This document shows positions 51,282 to 59,162 of a stretch of DNA of 64,000 bases, one piece after another. The notes below the pieces were generated by a model. That model was not told the origin of the DNA. It worked only from the letters and a program-made list of their open reading frames with translations, and searched no databases. Within the stretch, counting starts at the first letter, position 1; every line of letters starts with the position of its first letter. The translations under genes were made by a program, and so were the position numbers. The DNA lies in assembly GCA_025462725.1 (NCBI GenBank), contig JAOAPE010000006.1, positions 1-64,000 on the forward strand, read 5' to 3'. This DNA comes from Terriglobales bacterium (lineage in GTDB: Bacteria; Acidobacteriota; Terriglobia; Terriglobales; Acidobacteriaceae).

Positions 51282-52222
51282 GTTACCAGCGCGTGCTGCA
51301 GTGCATGCTCCAGCGTCGGGTACTCGAAGCCGAATTTCAATCGCGATAATACTTCCGGCACCGCCCGCGCGCTTGAAAGCAAAGCCCCGCGCCCCATTCC
51401 TCCGGGCAGCAGTTTCAATGCAAAGCTCGGTACCGGAATTGCCGCAGGACGATTCAGCGCACCCGCGAGCGTGCGAGTGAAATCGGCGTTCGTAACCGGA
51501 TTAGGAGCGACCGCGTTCACCGCGCCCGAGATGCTCGCATTACTCAACACATACTGAATGACCGCGACCAGGTCTTCCAGCGCGATCCAACTCATCCATT
51601 GATTGCCCCTTCCGAGTCGTCCGCCTAGGCCGAAGCGAAATGCCGGGAGCATCGCCGTGAGCGCACCGCCGGCGCTGCTCAGAACGATTCCGATCCGCAG
51701 ATGCACGACACGGATTCCGGCATCTCGCGCGGGCTGCGCCGCAGCTTCCCAGGCCACGCACGTCTCCGGAAGAAATCCCGTACCGGCACCGCTAGATTCC
51801 GTGAGCACTTCATCACCGCGGTTTCCGTAGTAACCAACCGCAGACGCGCAAACCAAAACTTCCGGACGCAGCTCGCCCGGAAGTCCCGCGAGGTATCCCG
51901 CCAAGTTCCGCGTTCCATCCACACGGCTCGAATAGATGTGCCGTTTCTTAGCGGCAGTCCACACGCCCATGATCGGCTCTCCCGCCAAATGGACGACCGC
52001 CGAGAATCTGCCACTAAACGCCCGAGCGTCCGGCGGCTCAGCAGTGGTGAGGTCCCAATGAATTTGATTCTTGCCCGACGCGCCGCGCCTAACCAAACTG
52101 ACCACGGATCGTCCTTTTGTCGACAAAGCCGCTCTCAACGCCGATCCAACCAATCCCGACGCGCCCGTGATCAACACCGGATTGTTCGCTGCACTTGCCA
52201 CACTCTCCCCCGTGAAGGACAA
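51278..52222 (-). CDS. TIGR01777-family NAD-dependent epimerase/reductase
   Basis: A 314-residue SDR-type protein like E. coli YfcH. The nucleotide motif VLITGASGLVGSALRAAL, VVHLAGEPIMGVWTAAKKRH, SAVGYYGNRGDEVLTESSG and NQWMSWIALEDLVAVI are the family blocks. Its role is not established. The start is uncertain: TTG 52222 is used here, but GTG at 52201 (seven residues later) has GGGGGAG just upstream. It is divergent from the next gene with 27 bases between starts. Confidence 0.87.
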   Translation of the reverse strand: MSFTGESVASAANNPVLITGASGLVGSALRAALSTKGRSVVSLVRRGASGKNQIHWDLTTAEPPDARAFSGRFSAVVHLAGEPIMGVWTAAKKRHIYSSRVDGTRNLAGYLAGLPGELRPEVLVCASAVGYYGNRGDEVLTESSGAGTGFLPETCVAWEAAAQPARDAGIRVVHLRIGIVLSSAGGALTAMLPAFRFGLGGRLGRGNQWMSWIALEDLVAVIQYVLSNASISGAVNAVAPNPVTNADFTRTLAGALNRPAAIPVPSFALKLLPGGMGRGALLSSARAVPEVLSRLKFGFEYPTLEHALQHALVT

Positions 52223-52249
52223 AGTTTACAATGTCCGCATCGTCCATCC

Positions 52250-52741
52250 ATGAATTCACGATCCAATGCGAACTCTGCCGTCGAGAGGCACCACGCCGAG
52301 TTGGCCCGCGCCGCTGCCGCCGCCATGCAAAAGCATTATCAGGAAACAGTGGAGATCTGCTCTGACCTGCTCACCAGCGGTGTTTACGATGACATCGCCG
52401 AAGCCGATCCCGAATCCGCGCGCCAGTATCGCGCCGAAGCCCGGCTCACGATGGCCACGGCCATGCATTACAACGACGCGCATTACGATGACATCCTGCG
52501 CGTTTTGAACGCCGCGCTCGAATCGCCGCTACACATCCAGAAGGACGTCTACTTCACGCTAGCAGTCCTCCATGTCTCATTCGACCATCTGCCGGAAGCG
52601 CAAGCCGCAATGGAAAAAACGCTGGCCATCATCGCCGAGTTGCGGCAATCTGGAGCGCCCGATTCCGAACCAGCACTCTCGGCACAAGAAAAAGAGGCGC
52701 GACAGTTCTTAAAGGAAGTCGCAGAAGCGCGGACGAATTGA
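52250..52741 (+). CDS. Hypothetical TPR-like helical protein
   Basis: The 163 residues start at ATG 52250 (MNSRSNANSAVERHHAELAR); the frame is open further upstream but overlaps the divergent epimerase gene. The sequence is helical with a TPR-like pattern: YQETVEICSDLLTSGVYDDI, ARQYRAEARLTMATAMHYND, VYFTLAVLHVSFDHLPEAQA. There is no signal peptide. It probably forms a protein-interaction surface. It lies 68 bases before rel and may be cotranscribed. Confidence 0.7.
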   Translation: MNSRSNANSAVERHHAELARAAAAAMQKHYQETVEICSDLLTSGVYDDIAEADPESARQYRAEARLTMATAMHYNDAHYDDILRVLNAALESPLHIQKDVYFTLAVLHVSFDHLPEAQAAMEKTLAIIAELRQSGAPDSEPALSAQEKEARQFLKEVAEARTN

Positions 52742-52809
52742 GCAACACTCAACGCGCTCTCGTTTTTGAGCGTGGCACAACAGACTTCCCCCTCACGCTA
52801 TAATCGAAC

Positions 52810-55050
52810 ATGGCGACTCTCCGCCAACAGATCGCGACTAACGTCCTCACAGTCACTAAATTCCGTGACTTGATGAAGACCGTTGCGGCCAATCGTCCCT
52901 CTGACGATCTTGAGATCATCAACAAAGCCTACAACTATTCGCTTCAGCACCACAAAGGGCAGACCCGCGCCTCCGGAGAGCCATATCTTGTCCACCCGCT
53001 CGGCGTGGCTCAAGTGCTCGCAGAAATGAAGTTGGACAGCGGCGCGATCGCCGCTGGACTGCTGCATGACGCGATTGAAGACACCGAGGCCACTCGCGAA
53101 GACATCAAGAAGGAATTCGGCGAGCAAGTCGCGAACATAGTCGAGGGCGTCACCAAGATCGACATGATCGATGTGGCCATCAGCAAAGAGGAGCGTCAAG
53201 CGGAGAACGTCCGCAAGATGATTCTCGCTATGGTGGACGACATCCGCGTCGTGCTCATCAAGCTTGCTGACCGCCTGCACAACATGCGCACGCTCGAGCA
53301 TCTTCCGCCGGAGCGGCAAGTGCAGATCGCACATGAGACCCTCGACATTTACGCTCCCATCGCGCATCGCCTCGGCATGGGTAAAGTTCGCGGTGAGCTT
53401 GAAGACCTCGCGTTCAAGTATGTTGACCCCATCGCCTACGAGCAGATCCGCAAAGCCGTTGAAGCGCGACGCAAATCCGGTGAAGACTTCCTCAAGAAGA
53501 CCGTTGACCTCATTCAATCTAAGCTCAAAGAAAATTCCGTGGAAGCGCGCATCGAGCACCGCATCAAGCGGCTCTATAGCATCCACCAGAAACTTTTGAA
53601 GCAACGCATTACCGTGGACCAGGTCTATGACCTGCTCGCCATCCGCATCATCACCCATTCAGTGAAAGATTGTTACACCGCGCTCGGCTCCATTCACGGC
53701 CTCTGGCGGCCTGTCCCCGGACGTATCAAAGATTTCATCGCCATGCCCCGCCCGAATCTTTATCAATCGCTGCATACCACCGTCATCGTGGAAGGCGGCA
53801 TGCAGTTCGAAGTGCAGATCCGTACGGAAGAGATGCACAAGATGGCGGAAGAAGGAATCGCCGCGCACTGGAAGTACAAGAACGGTGCGCCTGTTTCCGC
53901 CCGCGATGAGCAGCGTCTCTCGTGGTTAAGGCAAGTTGTCGAGTGGCAGCAGGACGTATCCGACCCCAGTGAGTTTCTCTCCACGCTGAAAGTCGATCTC
54001 TATCCCGAAGAGGTTTACACCTTCACTCCCAAAGGGAAGGTTGTGATCCTCTCCCGCGACGCCACACCCGTTGACTTCGCTTACACCATCCACACCGAAG
54101 TCGGACATCAATGCGTCGGCGCGCGCGTCAATGGACGCATCGTACCCCTCCGGCACAAGTTGCAGAACGGCGACGTCGTCGAGATCATGACGCAGACCGG
54201 ACACACGCCCAGCCGTGATTGGCTCGGCTTCGTGAAGTCCTCGCGTTCGCGCAACAAGATCAAGCACTGGCTCAACGTTCATCAACGTGAGCGCGCCATT
54301 GAGATCGGCCGCAAGCTGATCGAGAAAGAAGCCCGAAAGTATCGCGTCACGTTGAAGGGCATTGAGGATAAGGAATTCGAGCGCGTGGCTTCGGAATACG
54401 GCCTCGGCGGAATTCCTGATCTTTACGCCGGCATCGGCTACGGGAAATTCCCGGCCCGGCAGGTGCTCGCCCGCGTCGCTCCGGATAGCGCCGGAGCAGA
54501 CGCCAAGCCACATGGCGAAGGCGAACCCGCAGGCGGCATCACCGGCGTCATCCGCCGCGTCTTCGGCGGCGGCACCAGCGGTGACAGCTCCGCCATCGTC
54601 GTCAAAGGACACGACGAGCTTCTCGTCTATCGCGCCCGCTGCTGCAATCCCATCCGCGGCGAGCAGATCGTCGGATACATCACCCGCGGCAAAGGCGTCG
54701 CCGTGCACGCAACCGCATGTACCAACGTCACCAATCTCCTCTACGAACCGGAACGCAAGATCGCCGTCGAGTGGTCAAAGAAGGTGGAGACCAAGGTTGG
54801 CAAGCCCGGCACCTATCCGGTGAAGATCACCGTGATGTGTGATGACCGCTCCGGCATGCTCAAACAACTCACCGCCGTCATCAGCGACGACAACACCAAC
54901 ATCCGCAACATCGAAGCCCGCACCGGCGACGGCGCCGCAACCATCGACGTCGTCGTCGACATCGAAGACATGAAACACCTCGACCGCATCACCACTGGCG
55001 TCCGCAAGATCACCGGCGTGAGGGAAGTGCAAAGGGTGAAGAAGCTTTAA
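52810..55050 (+). CDS. rel: Bifunctional (p)ppGpp synthetase/hydrolase Rel
   Basis: Controls the stringent response by making and breaking (p)ppGpp. The 746 residues have the hydrolase HD domain (LLHDAIEDTEATREDIKKEF with HDxxED intact), the synthetase domain (YDLLAIRIITHSVKDCYTAL; GRIKDFIAMPRPNLYQSLHT), a TGS domain (EVYTFTPKGKVVILSRDATP), a helical zinc-type region (RARCCNPIRGEQIVGYITRG) and a C-terminal ACT domain (VMCDDRSGMLKQLTAVISDD). Both activities should work. L11, which Rel senses with, is also in this window. Confidence 0.96.
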   Translation: MATLRQQIATNVLTVTKFRDLMKTVAANRPSDDLEIINKAYNYSLQHHKGQTRASGEPYLVHPLGVAQVLAEMKLDSGAIAAGLLHDAIEDTEATREDIKKEFGEQVANIVEGVTKIDMIDVAISKEERQAENVRKMILAMVDDIRVVLIKLADRLHNMRTLEHLPPERQVQIAHETLDIYAPIAHRLGMGKVRGELEDLAFKYVDPIAYEQIRKAVEARRKSGEDFLKKTVDLIQSKLKENSVEARIEHRIKRLYSIHQKLLKQRITVDQVYDLLAIRIITHSVKDCYTALGSIHGLWRPVPGRIKDFIAMPRPNLYQSLHTTVIVEGGMQFEVQIRTEEMHKMAEEGIAAHWKYKNGAPVSARDEQRLSWLRQVVEWQQDVSDPSEFLSTLKVDLYPEEVYTFTPKGKVVILSRDATPVDFAYTIHTEVGHQCVGARVNGRIVPLRHKLQNGDVVEIMTQTGHTPSRDWLGFVKSSRSRNKIKHWLNVHQRERAIEIGRKLIEKEARKYRVTLKGIEDKEFERVASEYGLGGIPDLYAGIGYGKFPARQVLARVAPDSAGADAKPHGEGEPAGGITGVIRRVFGGGTSGDSSAIVVKGHDELLVYRARCCNPIRGEQIVGYITRGKGVAVHATACTNVTNLLYEPERKIAVEWSKKVETKVGKPGTYPVKITVMCDDRSGMLKQLTAVISDDNTNIRNIEARTGDGAATIDVVVDIEDMKHLDRITTGVRKITGVREVQRVKKL

Positions 55051-55100
55051 CATTACATCTCGAAACGAAGTGAGGGAACTCTTTTCCTCTGCAAGAAAAT

Positions 55101-55561
55101 ATGACTACAAAGAACAATCATCAGATGCTTTGCTTTTTTGTGCTTCTCTTCGTGTGCCAGTGGAGCCTTGCCCAGACACAAGAACGGCAACCCCGGAACC
55201 GTGTAAACCGTCCTTCGTCGAGAGCCATGGCATGGTGCTTTACCGTTTTTACCGCTTCGGTTGTGGTGTGACTCCAGTTCAAGTTGAAAGTGCACCTGTT
55301 GCGAATTTTCCTGAGGAGTTGAAAAAGAAGTACAAATCTGAGGTGGTTGTCTATTCAATCAAGGTCGGTGAACACGGCATTGAGGGTTGGCACATAATAT
55401 CTTTTCCTGATCCAAAACTTGTCGGTCCTGCAGGAGGCGCCATTATGAAGTACAAGTTTTCGCCAGCAACACTCAATGGGAAGCCTGTGTTGGCAGGTGT
55501 AATTGCAGAGATTCAAGTCTCAGATGGAAAGCTGCGAACTCCTTTGAAGCAGCCCTACTAG
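55101..55561 (+). pseudogene. TonB-like secreted protein, frameshifted
   Basis: From ATG 55101 a signal peptide is encoded (MTTKNNHQMLCFFVLLFVCQ, ending WSLAQTQER), but that frame stops after about 55 residues. In another frame the text continues with TPVQVESAPVANFPEELKKK, SEVVVYSIKVGEHGIEGWHI and KFSPATLNGKPVLAGVIAEI, the pattern of a TonB C-terminal domain. One indel between about 55150 and 55260 would join them. It may be a dead gene or a sequencing error. It lies between rel and the DinB gene. Confidence 0.55.
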
Positions 55562-55583
55562 AAATGACTGAGATGTCCTGGAT

Positions 55584-56063
55584 TTACTCCCACCCTCCCA
55601 ACATCTTCCTCAGCTGCACAAACTGTCCTAAGTGGTACGCATTGTGATCCGCCACCAGAAGTACTTCTCGTAATATTGTTTGCCCGTCCCCATGCGGAAT
55701 GTTCGCAAATAAGTCAGCGGACTCGACCAACTCAGTCATTTCTTTCAGGTCTTCCCGAAACTCTTTCACGCTCTCCTCCCAAGCCTTCTCGCTCGGCGGC
55801 GTTTGCTCCTTAGGCCAATATCCATCCGGAAACTTCGGTGATTTATGTTTCGGGTTCCGCGTGAACTCCACGATGTCCCACTGCGCGATCCGCATATGCT
55901 CCAGCAGTTCCCATAGCGAATGGTCAGTGCCTTGCGGCTTCTTGCCGCGGATAGCGGGAGGCACATCTTTCAAGGCAGTATCAAAGTCGGCGTGGGCTCC
56001 GCCTTCTTCGAGTAAATACAAGATGTGTTTTCGTAACGATTGATCGGCAGACACTCGAGTCAT
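55584..56063 (-). CDS. DinB-fold family protein
   Basis: From ATG 56063 the 159 residues form a DinB-type four-helix protein. The putative metal ligands are a His in [19 protein letters not shown] and the two His of [16 protein letters not shown]. DinB-fold proteins include thiol-dependent transferases and many of unknown role; they are not the DinB polymerase. A GTG one codon upstream is an alternative start. The reaction cannot be assigned. Confidence 0.85.
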   Translation of the reverse strand: MTRVSADQSLRKHILYLLEEGGAHADFDTALKDVPPAIRGKKPQGTDHSLWELLEHMRIAQWDIVEFTRNPKHKSPKFPDGYWPKEQTPPSEKAWEESVKEFREDLKEMTELVESADLFANIPHGDGQTILREVLLVADHNAYHLGQFVQLRKMLGGWE

Positions 56064-56182
56064 CACCCTCGTTCTTAGATGCTACTCCTGCATTCTGTCG
56101 GGTGCCCACTCTTAGCGAAGCAAGAATCGCGAATCTCCCGCTTTTGAAACTTGAAACTGGGGTCCAGCGCGACACAAAAACC

Positions 56183-56211
56183 TTGACACACAACTTCAAC
56201 ATAGATATAGT
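56183..56211 (+). promoter_or_regulatory. Near-consensus sigma70 promoter for the small Cys/His gene
   Basis: TTGACA (56183-56188) is a perfect -35, the spacer is 17 bases, and TATAGT (56206-56211) matches the -10 at five of six positions. It lies about 150 bases before the small gene at 56363. Confidence 0.75.
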
Positions 56212-56230
56212 TAAATCATGTTACTTAACT
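56209..56230. promoter_or_regulatory. Operator-like palindrome over the -10/start region
   Basis: AGTTAA (56209-56214) and TTAACT (56225-56230) form an inverted repeat with a 10-base gap that overlaps the -10 hexamer and the expected start point. The position fits a repressor site. The regulator is unknown. Confidence 0.45.
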
Positions 56231-56362
56231 AATAGCTAATACGCCAGATTTCAAGACTTTACGCTTATCTCCTTTGTATTCAAAGACCAGGCCAGACTTC
56301 GCGACCCAAATTGCTGATTCCAAAAGACCGACCACCTGGGGGAGGGTGGTGGGGGAGGTTAA

Positions 56363-56641
56363 ATGACAGTTGAAATTCGAACATGCATTCACATCAAGCC
56401 TAATGGTGTCCAATGCGGGTCGCCCGCCCTGCGCGGCAAAACGCTTTGTTATTACCACATCAAGCCGCGCCAGGCCCGGCGCTCTATTTCGCTTGAAATC
56501 CCTGACCTGCACGAGCCTAGCGCCGTCACCTACGTCGTGAACCAGATCATGGTGGGGCTCGTGCGCGGCACCATGGCCACCAAGCAAGCCAGCGCCATGC
56601 TCTACGCTCTTCAAATCGCGCAAAAGGAAAAGTCTGGCTAG
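56363..56641 (+). CDS. Small Cys/His-rich protein, unknown function
   Basis: A 92-residue protein starting at ATG 56363 behind GGAGG. The N-terminal third has C8, H10, C18, C29 and H32 ([24 protein letters not shown]), a pattern that could hold a zinc ion; it is faintly like the C...G..C..pA..G...C..H pattern of some phage small proteins. The rest is helical ([20 protein letters not shown]). It has its own strong promoter and an operator-like site, a 6-bp stem (ACCACC/GGTGGT, 56331-56350) before the ribosome-binding site, and lies 10 bases before hemL. Confidence 0.7.
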   Translation: MTVEIRTCIHIKPNGVQCGSPALRGKTLCYYHIKPRQARRSISLEIPDLHEPSAVTYVVNQIMVGLVRGTMATKQASAMLYALQIAQKEKSG

Positions 56642-56651
56642 AATAGCCCGC

Positions 56652-57950
56652 ATGCCTCGCAAGCTGGAAATCTCCCGCAAGTTGCAAGCGCGCGCCGAGC
56701 GCGTCATCCCCGGAGGGGTCGATTCCCCCGTGCGCGCCTTCCGCGCCGTCGGCGGAGATCCGCCGATCATCGTCCGCGGTGTCGGCGCAAATCTCTGGGA
56801 CGCTGACGCAAACGAGTACATTGACTACGTCGGCTCTTGGGGACCGCTCATCCTCGGCCACGCATTTCCGGCGGTAGTGAAGGCCATCACCGTGGCCGCG
56901 AGGAATGGTGCCAGTTTCGGTGCATCCACTCCGCTCGAAGCCGAACTCGCTGAACTCATTATTCAGGCGATGCCCTCGAACGAGAAGCTGCGGTTTGTCA
57001 GCTCCGGCACGGAAGCTACAATGTCGGCGATTCGCCTCGCCCGCGCGTACACGAATCGCAAGTACATCGTGAAGTTCGAAGGCTGTTATCACGGACACGC
57101 CGACTTCCTGCTCGTCAAAGCCGGCTCCGGCGTGGCGACATTGGGAATTCCCGGTTCCGCAGGAGTGCCCGAAGAGTTCACGCAACTCACGCTCGCGCTT
57201 CCGTACAACGATCCCGAAGCCGTGAAGAAAGCATTCAAGAAATTCAAAGGTCAGATCGCCGCAGTCATCGTTGAGCCTGTCGTTGGCAACATGGGCTGCG
57301 TACCGCCCGCGCCGGGATATCTGGAATCGCTCCGCGAACTCACCTCCAAAGACGGCGCTCTGCTGATCTTCGACGAAGTGATGACCGGCTTCCGTGTCGC
57401 ATTCGGCGGAGCGCAAGAGATCTACAAGATCAAGCCGGACATCACCTGCCTAGGCAAGATCATAGGCGGAGGACTTCCGGTGGGCGCCTACGGCGCCTCC
57501 GCAAAGATCATGGACATGATCGCCCCGCTCGGTCCTGTCTATCAGGCGGGAACGCTGAGCGGAAATCCCCTCGCAATGGCCGCCGGGCTCGCCACCTTGA
57601 GACATCTCCGCGACAAAGATGACATCTACGAGAAACTGGAATTCAACGCCAACATGCTGGTCGAAGGCGTCGCCGAAGCCGCGAAAGATGCGGGTGTAAA
57701 GCTCACCTACAACCGTGTCGGTTCGATGTTCACATGGTTCTTCCGCAAGAAGGACGGCAATGTGTGGGACTGGACGAGCGCAGAGCAGTCCGATACCGCT
57801 GGCTTTGGAAAGTTCCACCGTGCCATGCTCGACAGCGGAATCTACTTGCCGCCATCGCAGTACGAGGCGGCGTTCTTGAGCACCGCGCATTCAGTGGACG
57901 ACATCGACGAGACGATTGAAGCAGCGCAGAAAGCCTTCAAAGCAATGTAG
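56652..57950 (+). CDS. hemL: Glutamate-1-semialdehyde 2,1-aminomutase
   Basis: Makes 5-aminolevulinate from glutamate semialdehyde (C5 haem pathway) with PLP. The 432 residues have [20 protein letters not shown], the Asp of [14 protein letters not shown] and the PLP-binding Lys in [36 protein letters not shown] near the N terminus is typical. The start is ATG 56652, ten bases after the small Cys/His gene, so it may be read from that gene's promoter. It converges on the dGTPase gene with three bases between. Confidence 0.95.
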   Translation: MPRKLEISRKLQARAERVIPGGVDSPVRAFRAVGGDPPIIVRGVGANLWDADANEYIDYVGSWGPLILGHAFPAVVKAITVAARNGASFGASTPLEAELAELIIQAMPSNEKLRFVSSGTEATMSAIRLARAYTNRKYIVKFEGCYHGHADFLLVKAGSGVATLGIPGSAGVPEEFTQLTLALPYNDPEAVKKAFKKFKGQIAAVIVEPVVGNMGCVPPAPGYLESLRELTSKDGALLIFDEVMTGFRVAFGGAQEIYKIKPDITCLGKIIGGGLPVGAYGASAKIMDMIAPLGPVYQAGTLSGNPLAMAAGLATLRHLRDKDDIYEKLEFNANMLVEGVAEAAKDAGVKLTYNRVGSMFTWFFRKKDGNVWDWTSAEQSDTAGFGKFHRAMLDSGIYLPPSQYEAAFLSTAHSVDDIDETIEAAQKAFKAM

Positions 57951-57953
57951 CCA

Positions 57954-59078
57954 TTAAGCTCCCGCGCAGTTTGCCCGATGTTGTTCATTGATGAAGTTGT
58001 CAGTCATGCCGGCGATGTAATCGCAGACGATGCGCGCCAGCGAAGATTTTCCGGAATCGGCCTGCTCGCGATAGCTCGCCGGAAGCTTCTCCGGATGCGC
58101 AAGCCAGAACTGAAACATCTGCTCAATCACCTGTTCCGATTGTTCTTTGTCGCGCTTGAGTTCGGGGCTGTAGTACAGGTTGGAGTAGAGAAATTGTTTT
58201 GCTTCTTTGCGCTCGGCTTCGACTGATTCGCTGAATGAAGCCAAACGTTGCGGTGCTTCGCGAACATCGTCGAGTGTTTTTATGTTCGCATCGGCGATGC
58301 GAGATTTTGTCGTCGTGATCAGGTCGCCCGCAAGACAGTCAAGCATGCGCTTAAGTGCTTCGTTGAATTGCAATTTCTCAATCGCGTTCGGGTACCGCTT
58401 TTCCACTTCGCGAAAGAACCGTTCGAAGATGCTCACGTTTTTCCGGATTGAAGCAAGATCGATAATTCCGGATTCAAGACCATCATCGAGATCAGCAGTG
58501 TTGTACGCGATCTCATCCGTCAGGTCTATAAGTTGTGCTTCCAGCGGAGCACGCTTATCCAGCAAATACTCCCCTAATTGCGGATACTCTGCCGCATCGT
58601 AATCCCGCGAATGTTTGATGATTCCTTCGCGGACTTCAAACGTGAGATTCAGTCCGCGGAAATCCGCATAGCGCTGTTCGAAATGTTCCACGATGCGCAG
58701 CGCATGCAGGTTGTGGTCAAACGATTCGCCCTGTTGCTGCATGACCTCGTTCAGTGCCTTTTCGCCAGCGTGTCCGAATGGTGGATGTCCAATGTCATGC
58801 ACCAGCGCAAGCGTCTCGACGAGATCAACGTTGAGTCCTAGTTCGGCAGCAATCGTGCGAGATATCTGGGCGACTTCTATCGTGTGTGTCAGGCGATTGC
58901 GGAAATGGTCTGAGAGACGATGGGTGAATACTTGCGTCTTGTTTTCCAACCGACGAAACGCCCGTGAGTGGATGACGCGATCGCGGTCTCGCTGGAAAAC
59001 ATCGCGATAAGCATGCTCAGGTTCCGGATGTTTGCGGCCCTTCGACACTTCCGGTCGCGCAGCATAAGAAGCGAGCAT
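57954..59078 (-). CDS. dGTPase-like HD-domain triphosphohydrolase
   Basis: A 374-residue protein of the deoxyguanosinetriphosphate triphosphohydrolase-like family. The N-terminal DRVIHSRAFRRLENKTQVF, the HD motif in LALVHDIGHPPFGHAGEKAL and AQLIDLTDEIAYNTADLDDG are diagnostic. It removes triphosphate from dNTPs and so tunes nucleotide pools; the preferred dNTP is not known. It is shorter than E. coli Dgt (about 500). The start is ATG 59078. Confidence 0.92.
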   Translation of the reverse strand: MLASYAARPEVSKGRKHPEPEHAYRDVFQRDRDRVIHSRAFRRLENKTQVFTHRLSDHFRNRLTHTIEVAQISRTIAAELGLNVDLVETLALVHDIGHPPFGHAGEKALNEVMQQQGESFDHNLHALRIVEHFEQRYADFRGLNLTFEVREGIIKHSRDYDAAEYPQLGEYLLDKRAPLEAQLIDLTDEIAYNTADLDDGLESGIIDLASIRKNVSIFERFFREVEKRYPNAIEKLQFNEALKRMLDCLAGDLITTTKSRIADANIKTLDDVREAPQRLASFSESVEAERKEAKQFLYSNLYYSPELKRDKEQSEQVIEQMFQFWLAHPEKLPASYREQADSGKSSLARIVCDYIAGMTDNFINEQHRANCAGA

Positions 59079-59110
59079 GGCAAGAGTTTATAACTCGCAG
59101 CGCGCAATGC

Positions 59111-59142
59111 AAAAACAAAAGGCACAGTCCGCAGACTGTGCC
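59111..59142 (-). terminator. Intrinsic terminator of the TPR gene
   Basis: GGCACAGTC (59121-59129) pairs perfectly with GACTGTGCC (59134-59142) around CGCA. On the minus strand it is followed by TTTTGTTTTT, so it should stop transcription from the TPR gene before the dGTPase gene. Confidence 0.88.
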
Positions 59143-59162
59143 TCGCTTGGAGATAGAACTAA

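Noticed and set aside
52798-53658. 286-residue minus-strand frame opposite rel
   Set aside because: Antisense to strongly conserved hydrolase and synthetase domains of Rel, with His/Asp-rich nonsense composition typical of shadow frames.
55070-55100. Start of the TonB-like gene at 55070
   Set aside because: The residues after this start (MRELFSSARKYDYKEQ) look random, while the other frame from 55101 gives a clear signal peptide.
56547-57416. 289-residue minus-strand frame opposite hemL
   Set aside because: Covers the hemL active-site half in antisense; no domain and no start signal.
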